A stretch of 6,669 bases of DNA, taken from positions 1 through 6,669 of the forward strand of contig QMRV01000099.1 of NCBI GenBank assembly GCA_003649445.1. Direction: 5' to 3'. The stretch is from Thermoprotei archaeon (GTDB lineage: Archaea > Thermoproteota > Thermoprotei > Thermofilales > B15-G2). Every line of letters begins with the position of its first letter. Positions within the stretch are counted from its first letter, which is position 1. This document shows, one piece after another, positions 1 to 5,981 of this stretch. Below the pieces are notes generated by a model. The model did not search any database. It was not told where the DNA came from and saw only the letters and a list, made by a program, of their open reading frames with translations. The position numbers and the translations under genes are program-made.

Positions 1-15
1 GAACCATTATAGGTT

Positions 16-20
16 AAGGG
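16..20 (+). promoter_or_regulatory. Probable ribosome binding site of cofG
   Basis: AAGGG sits 7 bases before ATG28 and is a modest match to an archaeal Shine-Dalgarno sequence. With the in-frame TAG at 10-12 it supports ATG28 as the start. Only 27 bases of upstream sequence are present, so the promoter of cofG cannot be assessed. Confidence 0.5.
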
Positions 21-27
21 TTTAGAA

Positions 28-1221
28 ATGAAGGATTACGGTGTAAGGAAGGAATTTATTGAAGTACTTAACAAGTGTGTTGAAAGACCAGCTAATTTTG
101 AAGAAGCATTACTTCTAGCTACTGCTAACCCTCATGAGTTTGTGTTGCTCCTTAAAGCAGCATTATATGTTAAGGAAAAGTACTTCGGCGAAATCGTAAC
201 ATATTCGAGAAAAGTATTTGTCCCATTAACGAACTTATGTAGAAACAAATGTGCTTACTGTGGCTTCAGAAAAGAACCAGGAACACCTGGCTCTGGATTC
301 CTAGCTTTCGAAGACGCTATGAAAATAGTTAAGACTGGAGAGAAACTTGGGGCAAAAGAAGTCTTGGTTAGTACAGGTGAAAAACCTGAGACAAAATATG
401 AAGAAGCAAGGAGATTCCTAAGAAAGCTAGGATACAGTTCAACCGTAGAGTATGTTAGGGATTTCGAGGAAAAAGTGTTAAAGGAAACAAAGTACATGAT
501 GCCTCACACTAACATCGGTGTTCTTACTAAGAAAGAAATGGCGGAATTGAAACCATTAAATGCAAGCATGGGTTTAATGCTTGAAACAATAAGTGAAAGA
601 CTCATGGAGAAAGGTATGCCCCATGAGTATTCGCCTTGGAAACACCCTAAAATAAGGCTTAAAATGATTAGGGAAGCAGGAGAATTGAAGATACCGTTTA
701 CAACGGGAATACTCGTTGGAATAGGTGAAACATGGGAGGAAAGAATAAAGTCCCTTTTAGTTATAAGGGAAATTAACAGGGAATATGGGCACATACAAGA
801 GGTTATAATTCAAAACTTCATGCCCGAACAAGGAACGCCCATGGAAAACCATTCACCTCCATCACCTATGACATTTCTTAAGACAATAGCTATAGCAAGA
901 CTTATCTTTCATGGGGAAACAAGTGTTCAAGCACCACCAAACTTAAGCCTATCAACATATCAAACATTACTCCTAGCTGGTATAAACGATTGGGGCGGGA
1001 TATCCCCATTAACACCAGACTTCGTAAACATAAGGTATCCATGGCCGAGAGTAAGTGAGGTAAAGAAGGTAACAGAAGAACTAGGCTACATATTAAGAGA
1101 AAGACTAGCAATATACCCTAAATACGTAATCGAAAAATGGTTTCCCAAAACTTTAGAATATAGAATCTTAAGAATAGTTGATACAAATGGTTTAGTGAAA
1201 AGAGAATATGAACAATTTTAA
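28..1221 (+). CDS. cofG: CofG, FO synthase subunit 1 (radical SAM; 7,8-didemethyl-8-hydroxy-5-deazariboflavin synthase)
   Basis: This is a cytoplasmic radical SAM enzyme of coenzyme F420 biosynthesis. By family knowledge it catalyses the second half of FO formation, cyclising the hydroxybenzyl-diaminouracil adduct made by CofH with loss of ammonia. The 397-residue protein carries the 4Fe-4S motif CRNKCAYC (Cys71, Cys75, Cys78), preceded by the typical YSRKVFVPLTNL stretch. CofG signatures follow in order: STGEKPE (115-121), MPHTNIG (158-164), PFTTGILVGIGET (223-235), EVIIQNFMPEQGT (258-270), VQAPPNLS (300-307) and GINDWGGISP (318-327). The length is slightly above the usual 320-380 residues because of about 60 residues before the core, which is common in the family. 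ATG28 is the only good start: an in-frame TAG lies at 10-12, and AAGGG at 16-20 can serve as ribosome binding site. No frameshift or missing residue is visible. Its partner cofH lies 4.8 kb downstream, beyond the protease. MqnC/MqnE-type menaquinone enzymes are related but lack this combination of motifs. Confidence 0.96.
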   Translation: MKDYGVRKEFIEVLNKCVERPANFEEALLLATANPHEFVLLLKAALYVKEKYFGEIVTYSRKVFVPLTNLCRNKCAYCGFRKEPGTPGSGFLAFEDAMKIVKTGEKLGAKEVLVSTGEKPETKYEEARRFLRKLGYSSTVEYVRDFEEKVLKETKYMMPHTNIGVLTKKEMAELKPLNASMGLMLETISERLMEKGMPHEYSPWKHPKIRLKMIREAGELKIPFTTGILVGIGETWEERIKSLLVIREINREYGHIQEVIIQNFMPEQGTPMENHSPPSPMTFLKTIAIARLIFHGETSVQAPPNLSLSTYQTLLLAGINDWGGISPLTPDFVNIRYPWPRVSEVKKVTEELGYILRERLAIYPKYVIEKWFPKTLEYRILRIVDTNGLVKREYEQF

Positions 1222-1243
1222 CATTTTAGTTAAAAAGGTCATT

Positions 1244-1266
1244 TTCTCTTATTAGAGAACTTCTCT
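1244..1266. repeat. Symmetric three-half-site dyad (TTCTCT / AGAGAA / TTCTCT)
   Basis: Three copies of one hexamer alternate in orientation: TTCTCT at 1244-1249, AGAGAA at 1254-1259 and TTCTCT at 1261-1266. The first pair forms a perfect 6-bp stem with a TATT loop. The second pair forms a perfect 13-base palindrome centred on C1260. The element ends about 12 bases before the A-rich/TATA promoter of the protease gene and starts 22 bases after the cofG stop. That position suits a binding site for a dimeric archaeal regulator. It could instead be a short hairpin at the 3' end of the cofG transcript, although no long T tract follows it. Function is inferred from symmetry and position only. Confidence 0.5.
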
Positions 1267-1278
1267 ATCCACCATAGT

Positions 1279-1293
1279 GAAAATTTTATAAAA
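1279..1293 (+). promoter_or_regulatory. Archaeal BRE/TATA promoter of the protease gene
   Basis: A purine-rich GAAAA (1279-1283, BRE-like) directly precedes TTTTATAAAA (1284-1293), a good match to an archaeal TATA box. With the usual spacing of about 25 bases from box centre to transcription start, RNA would begin near 1312-1315. That leaves a leader of about 30 bases before ATG1344, so the protease gene is probably transcribed separately from cofG. The transcription start is inferred from family spacing and not seen directly. Confidence 0.65.
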
Positions 1294-1331
1294 CACTTCA
1301 GAATATAATTTAACAGAACAATTGCCTCCAT

Positions 1332-1336
1332 GGTGG
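1332..1336 (+). promoter_or_regulatory. Strong ribosome binding site of the protease gene (GGTGG)
   Basis: GGTGG lies 7 bases before ATG1344 and matches the GGTG core complementary to the archaeal 16S rRNA 3' end. It fixes ATG1344 as the start and places the signal peptide at the very N-terminus of the protein. The upstream copy of TCCACCAT (1268-1275) is a perfect 8-base complement of ATGGTGGA (1330-1337), which contains this site. Confidence 0.7.
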
Positions 1337-1343
1337 AAATTTT

Positions 1344-4300
1344 ATGGGTAAAAATGTTACATTAAAAATATTTTCAGTCATAGTACTATCGGTATTACTA
1401 ATATCGTTAATGGCGGTACTGCCTGTACATGGTCAAGAAGAACCATCACCTAGGCTTAAACAAATAGTAAAGAAAGAACTAAAGTATGCTTCAGTAGTAC
1501 CTAAGAAAATGCCGAAACTAGAGAAAGTAATGCTTAAACTAGATCCAGATATTAGGGAGAAAATATTTTCAGCAGGGAGCAAAGAGGATTTAGAAGCAAA
1601 GAAAATGTTCATACTGCTCCTAAAGAAGAAAGTAAAACTACCAGTAAAAGTTTTGCATAGAATTGACAGAGGTCCTATACACTTAGCACTTGTAGAAGCA
1701 AGCTATGCTGAAATACTGAAACTAGCCTTCAACGAGAACGTACTAATGATCGTTGAAAATAGGAAAGTAGAACCACCAAAACCGATAATACCAGACAATG
1801 TTGAAGAACTTACCTTAAAGAAAGTAAAAAAGCTCCTAAAGAGCAAGAAACCATTACAGACAATACCTTCAGCACCATGGACAACATCAGCTGATAAAGC
1901 TTGGGCTAAATACGGAATAACAGGTAAGGGTGTAAGAATAGCAATAGTCGATACAGGCATAGACTTCGGCCACCCAGACTTTTGGACAGACTTCTTTACA
2001 CCTAAAGTTGCTAGAGATCCCAACACAGGATTACCTTTAGCGTTTGACCCTACAGGAATGTTTTACTGGAAAGTTTACAGTATGCAAGCATCAGGCTTTG
2101 TAAACACGTCATTCGTAGACACCGATCTTAACGGCGACGGTATCTTAGACATAACAGGGTTTAACGTTTCAGGAATAGTTTCAGCTAGCGGCGAATACCA
2201 CCTAGGTAATCTCACAGGATATCCGTTCATGAACTGGAATTACCCAGTGTTAGTTGTAGACCCTGTTAATCCACATGAGTACACAACGGTCTATGTTGAT
2301 TTCGACCTTAACAAGAACTTCTCCGATGAAAGACCAGCTGTCTTAGGAAGCGGAACGGAAATACTGATAAAAGACTATGATGGAGATGGTTTCCCCGATG
2401 AAAGCTTAGGCTTACTATACTACATATCTGATGGTGAAACGCCGGTACCATATTCTGATGTAGCTTTTGGAGATGAAGGGATAATTGAGCCTCCAGGTGA
2501 TTTAGTAGCTATAATGGTAGATACTGGTGAACATGGTACGCTTTGTGCTGGTGCTGCAGCTGCAACAGGATTCTTATGGATGGTAGGTACTGCTCCTGAA
2601 GCTGAACTAATACCTGTAGGCAACGTTTACCGGTTCTTATGGAACTTCATAATGTCATACTTCTACGTTGTAGAAGGACCTGATGGAATACCAAATACTG
2701 GTGATGAAGCGGACATTGCGAGCTTTAGCTTCGGAGACTCCTATATTGTCAACGATGGATGGGATTACGAGTCAAGACTATTGGAGTGGATAATTAAGGT
2801 TTACGAAGCATCCTATGGGGAAAACACAGTACTACTCGCATCAACAGGTAATGGCGGGCCAGGATACGGTACAGTAACTGAGCCCGGTGCTTCATATGGA
2901 ACAATAGGTGTAGGCGCTTCATCAGCATTCTACGTATTTGATCAGCTATGGCCAGGGCCGGCTTGGTTCCCAAGAGATGCTGGCAACACGAACTTCATGG
3001 AATTAGCATCCTGGAGCAATAGGGGGCCCTCTGCGACAGGCTCCTTAGGGCCACATATTGTGGCTATAGGTATGTGGGACTTAGGAGCATTACCTCTATG
3101 GACAGGTTACTACTATACTACATGGGGTGGTACAAGCTTATCATCACCTGTAGCTGCTGGTGTTACTGCATTAGCTATTCAAATGTATCGTGAGGTACTT
3201 GGTGACGACTATACGGCTTACGATATTAGAGACATACTGATGAGTAGTGCTGACGACATAGGTTACGACCCATTAGCTATGGGCGCTGGCATGGTAAATG
3301 CTACTAAAGCTGTAGAAGCTGTTGGAGCACTATTTGACCCAGCGCTTTACAATAAGTCCTTAGTAGTCAAGCCTGCTTTCGCTGAGTTCGGTGTAGTTAA
3401 AGCTGGAGAAACATACACTAAGACATTAGAGGTCTTAGGAAACACTACAGGTCTTACTGTTGAAGATTACATGTTTGAACTGGCTAAAGTGGAAACTCGC
3501 GAGTTAACAGTTAATGCTACAGAAATTGGCAAAGATGGTGTAAGCCACTATAGCAGACCAGATATAACAATAGAGTTACCTGAAGAAGCATTAAACTACG
3601 ACATGATAGTTGTTAAAATGATTATACCGTTAGAACAATTTGACGTTAATGGAGACTACTATGCTGATATAGCACCTGTTCTTTCAGTACATGAGTGGGT
3701 TGACATAAACGGTAATGGAGTATGGTTCAACGATACCAACGGAAACGGTATTTACGATTATCCAGAAGATTGGGAGGACGATGAAATAAATGTTCTAATG
3801 TACGACTATGCTGAAAGCAACATGCAGGAAATAACCATAGGCTATCCTGACATGAAAGTAGATAAGGTAGATAACGCGCCTAGGAGAATAGTTATAGGTT
3901 TATCAGACCTTTGGGCATCAGACTATGAAGGTGTAGTATTATACAATGTAACAATAGAAATACAGTACTATAGGAAAGTAGATAGTCCGCACGTAACCGC
4001 TACTGTTAGCAACAATAATGTTGAAGTAACTCTTAGCCTACCTAAGGATGTTAAGCCAGGACTATACTATGCTATGTTAAAGGTTAGAAACGCTTACGGT
4101 GGAGAAGCTACAGTACCTGTATTGTACAATGTTAAAGTTCCCTTAACATTTAGAGGAGGAATGTTTGGTAGAAAATACTTAGCTCCTAAGGTAGAAACAT
4201 TATACGATAATGAGGCTTTAGGAGCAGATATTGACTGGTCTTGGAGGCCAGATACTGGCGACTGGAGATTCTTCTTCTTCGAAGTTTCAGAGGACCTGAT

Positions 4301-5900
4301 AGAGAAGGAACCAACATTATTCACTATTGTAGACTGGCTTAATGACAAATCAGATATTAACGTACATGTACTAGCACCATACGTTGACGAGTTTAGCCAG
4401 TACTACCCAGAAGTTATGGGACCATACACGTTAGAAGTTATTGCTGAAAGCGACTGGGGCTACATAGAAGAAGGCAGGTTTATGTGGAAGACGAACACTA
4501 ACTCATCAGCAGAGGTAATAGTGTTTGAACCGACAATGCCTGGACTATACGAGGTAATACTGCATAACGTACTATTCGATGGCTCAATAACTGCGGAACC
4601 GTTCAAAGGAGCGGTACACTACATATACTCGAAACCAAGAGCAGTAGAGTTAGGTCTCAAAGCAGGAGCTAAAGCTAGAAGACGTGTAAGAGTAATTAGC
4701 ACAATGACGGACAAGTATAGTGCTGAAGTCTACGGAATAACAGTAAACAGTAGCACACTAAGAATCGAAGACCTATTGCAAGATGAATTCAGATTAGTGG
4801 CTACAGTAGTTGTAGAAGAAAACGCAGAATACTTAGACCTAGTATTCACAAATGCTTCCATACCAGAAGCAGATATTGATATGTACGTATACTACGATGC
4901 TGATGGCAATGGTATATACTCGCCAGGTGACATACTAAAAGGAACATCACTAACACCAACAGCCGAAGAAGAAGTAGTTATAACGAAACCTGAACCAGGA
5001 AAGTACTTCGTATTCGCACATGGATATACCTGCCCAGAGCCAGTAGACTTCGACTTCAAATACGAAATAAGATATGCAAACCCTGGAGCACCATGGCTAA
5101 AATTATACCCAGAATCGACTAGAAGACCAACTAGAAGATACGATATATGGTTGAAATTCACAATACCTGAAACAGCTAACATAGGAGACATATTCCGTGC
5201 CGAAGTAAGAGTATTCTCAGAAAACTATGGCCTACTATACAAGATACCAGTAGTAGTTGAAGTAACAGAAGAACCTAAAGCTAGAATAGTTGAAGTCGAA
5301 GCACCTGAAAGCCTAATACTAGGAGAAATACTGCCTTTAACCATCAAACTTAAGAACGTTGGTGTTAGAGGAAGAGTAACTATTAGGATAATAAGAGATG
5401 ATACTGAAGAAATATACTCAAGAACAATATACATAGGAGCAGGTTACGAGAGAACATTAAGACTAAGAATAAGAAATCCAGTACTAACACCAGGACTACA
5501 TAAATTCACAATAACAACAGGTTACGATTCTAAGGAGATAGAAGTATACTTTGACTATCCATTCGGGCTAGACCAGCTACTATATAAGGGCAAAATTAGA
5601 TTTAAGAATATAACAACAGGAGAAACAATAATAAGTTATGAAGCACGGCTAGAATACTTACCGGATGAAGCAAAAGTAAGGTTCTACATACCATTAGAAG
5701 CAGATGGGGAAGAATACGTAGTGATAGAGTTTGATGTAACATGGATTTACTATCGCAAGGGAAGATTGTTAATGAAGGCATACAGTGAAGACTATGGTCT
5801 CCTAAGAGTACTGTTATACAGGAACGGTGCAAAAGCATATGCTAGATCAAGGTACATAGTGTTCTATGGAACACTCGTTCCACCAGAGATCGTAGAGTAA
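1344..5900 (+). CDS. Very large secreted subtilisin-like serine protease (S8 family, pyrolysin/STABLE-like)
   Basis: This is a 1518-residue extracellular endopeptidase precursor of the subtilase family. Residues 1-30 form a Sec signal peptide (Lys3 and Lys8, hydrophobic 9-26, likely cleavage after VHG30). Residues about 88-142 look like an I9-type inhibitory propeptide, followed by a Lys-rich linker to about 176. The catalytic domain spans about 178-662: Asp203 in AIVDTGID, His397 in EHGTLCAG, oxyanion Asn503 in STGNGGPG and Ser598 in GGTSLSSP. All key residues are present. A 194-residue Asp-to-His spacing reflects a long insert, as in pyrolysin. Calcium-type loops occur at 259-269, 344-352, 767-775, 787-814 and 1185-1196. 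After the catalytic domain come Fn3-like beta strands (from about 673), a PPC-like segment (about 1160-1246) and a CARDB-like segment (about 1313-1398). There is no C-terminal membrane helix. About 14 N-glycosylation sequons fit an archaeal surface protein. It is somewhat longer than pyrolysin, and its substrate cannot be read from sequence. Tail domain names are pattern-based and less sure than the protease call. Confidence 0.95.
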   Translation: MGKNVTLKIFSVIVLSVLLISLMAVLPVHGQEEPSPRLKQIVKKELKYASVVPKKMPKLEKVMLKLDPDIREKIFSAGSKEDLEAKKMFILLLKKKVKLPVKVLHRIDRGPIHLALVEASYAEILKLAFNENVLMIVENRKVEPPKPIIPDNVEELTLKKVKKLLKSKKPLQTIPSAPWTTSADKAWAKYGITGKGVRIAIVDTGIDFGHPDFWTDFFTPKVARDPNTGLPLAFDPTGMFYWKVYSMQASGFVNTSFVDTDLNGDGILDITGFNVSGIVSASGEYHLGNLTGYPFMNWNYPVLVVDPVNPHEYTTVYVDFDLNKNFSDERPAVLGSGTEILIKDYDGDGFPDESLGLLYYISDGETPVPYSDVAFGDEGIIEPPGDLVAIMVDTGEHGTLCAGAAAATGFLWMVGTAPEAELIPVGNVYRFLWNFIMSYFYVVEGPDGIPNTGDEADIASFSFGDSYIVNDGWDYESRLLEWIIKVYEASYGENTVLLASTGNGGPGYGTVTEPGASYGTIGVGASSAFYVFDQLWPGPAWFPRDAGNTNFMELASWSNRGPSATGSLGPHIVAIGMWDLGALPLWTGYYYTTWGGTSLSSPVAAGVTALAIQMYREVLGDDYTAYDIRDILMSSADDIGYDPLAMGAGMVNATKAVEAVGALFDPALYNKSLVVKPAFAEFGVVKAGETYTKTLEVLGNTTGLTVEDYMFELAKVETRELTVNATEIGKDGVSHYSRPDITIELPEEALNYDMIVVKMIIPLEQFDVNGDYYADIAPVLSVHEWVDINGNGVWFNDTNGNGIYDYPEDWEDDEINVLMYDYAESNMQEITIGYPDMKVDKVDNAPRRIVIGLSDLWASDYEGVVLYNVTIEIQYYRKVDSPHVTATVSNNNVEVTLSLPKDVKPGLYYAMLKVRNAYGGEATVPVLYNVKVPLTFRGGMFGRKYLAPKVETLYDNEALGADIDWSWRPDTGDWRFFFFEVSEDLIEKEPTLFTIVDWLNDKSDINVHVLAPYVDEFSQYYPEVMGPYTLEVIAESDWGYIEEGRFMWKTNTNSSAEVIVFEPTMPGLYEVILHNVLFDGSITAEPFKGAVHYIYSKPRAVELGLKAGAKARRRVRVISTMTDKYSAEVYGITVNSSTLRIEDLLQDEFRLVATVVVEENAEYLDLVFTNASIPEADIDMYVYYDADGNGIYSPGDILKGTSLTPTAEEEVVITKPEPGKYFVFAHGYTCPEPVDFDFKYEIRYANPGAPWLKLYPESTRRPTRRYDIWLKFTIPETANIGDIFRAEVRVFSENYGLLYKIPVVVEVTEEPKARIVEVEAPESLILGEILPLTIKLKNVGVRGRVTIRIIRDDTEEIYSRTIYIGAGYERTLRLRIRNPVLTPGLHKFTITTGYDSKEIEVYFDYPFGLDQLLYKGKIRFKNITTGETIISYEARLEYLPDEAKVRFYIPLEADGEEYVVIEFDVTWIYYRKGRLLMKAYSEDYGLLRVLLYRNGAKAYARSRYIVFYGTLVPPEIVE

Positions 5901-5923
5901 GGTTTTCCTTTAAGTTCAAAACA

Positions 5924-5929
5924 TTTTTT
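5924..5929 (+). terminator. Possible T-tract terminator of the protease gene
   Basis: A run of six T begins 23 bases after the protease stop codon, in an AT-rich spacer with further short pyrimidine runs (5904-5910 and 5942-5950). Archaeal RNA polymerase often stops at such T tracts without a hairpin, and none is seen here. The same TTTTTTAAT lies about 53 bases before the cofH start and could instead serve as a weak TATA element for cofH, giving a leader similar in length to that of the protease gene. The two readings cannot be separated from sequence. Confidence 0.35.
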
Positions 5930-5968
5930 AATTCTTGAAATCTATTTCTTCACAAACATCTAGTCACT

Positions 5969-5973
5969 GAGGT
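5969..5973 (+). promoter_or_regulatory. Ribosome binding site that decides the TTG start of cofH
   Basis: GAGGT lies 8 bases before TTG5982 and is a good Shine-Dalgarno match. The reading frame is closed by TAG at 5961-5963. The only other upstream candidate would be CTG5967, which overlaps the site itself. The next ATG, at 6039, has no comparable site and would remove 19 residues. Confidence 0.65.
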
Positions 5974-5981
5974 ATAAGCTT

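Larger units (their letters stand above)
1272..1345 (+). repeat. 18-base direct repeat spanning the promoter and the start codon region
   Basis: The stretch 1272-1289, which includes most of the TATA box, reads CCATAGTGAAAATTTTAT. The stretch 1328-1345, which includes the ribosome binding site and the first bases of the start codon, reads CCATGGTGGAAATTTTAT. They agree at 16 of 18 positions and lie 56 bases apart. The bases outside both copies diverge quickly. It may be a small local duplication or chance in AT-rich DNA, but the GTG-purine-AAATTTTAT core is long enough to note. Confidence 0.45.

Noticed and set aside
28..1221. Possibility that the first gene is a menaquinone (MqnC/MqnE) or biotin synthase-like radical SAM enzyme.
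   Set aside because: The STGEKPE, PFTTGILVGIGET, QNFMPEQGT and GINDWGGISP motifs together are those of CofG, and a CofH partner lies downstream on the same strand.
1224..1235. TTTTA-GT-TAAAA near-palindrome just after the cofG stop, considered as a terminator hairpin.
   Set aside because: Five A-T pairs around a 2-base loop would not form a stable RNA stem. It is expected by chance in this AT-rich spacer, though the T4 run could still help termination.
1330..1365. An 11-codon mini-frame (ATG1330 to TAA1365) overlapping the start of the protease gene out of frame, which might act as a leader peptide.
   Set aside because: Its ATG precedes the GGTGG ribosome site, so that site serves ATG1344 instead. 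It has no Shine-Dalgarno sequence of its own, and the peptide has no recognisable pattern.
1703..2026. Open frame of 107 codons on the minus strand inside the protease gene.
   Set aside because: It is fully covered by the propeptide and Asp-motif region of the protease, has no ribosome site or homology pattern, and reads as the antisense of a conserved gene. The other minus-strand frames in the window are rejected for the same reason.
1344..5900. Possibility that the protease gene is a fusion of two genes or contains a frameshift.
   Set aside because: The frame is open throughout, the catalytic motifs are in the correct order and spacing, and no internal ribosome site with a second signal peptide was seen. 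Very long subtilases are normal in archaea.
5901..5981. Possible small RNA or small gene between the protease and cofH.
   Set aside because: The spacer is only 81 bases, AT-rich and without a stable fold or a plausible short frame. A T tract and a ribosome site account for what is visible.
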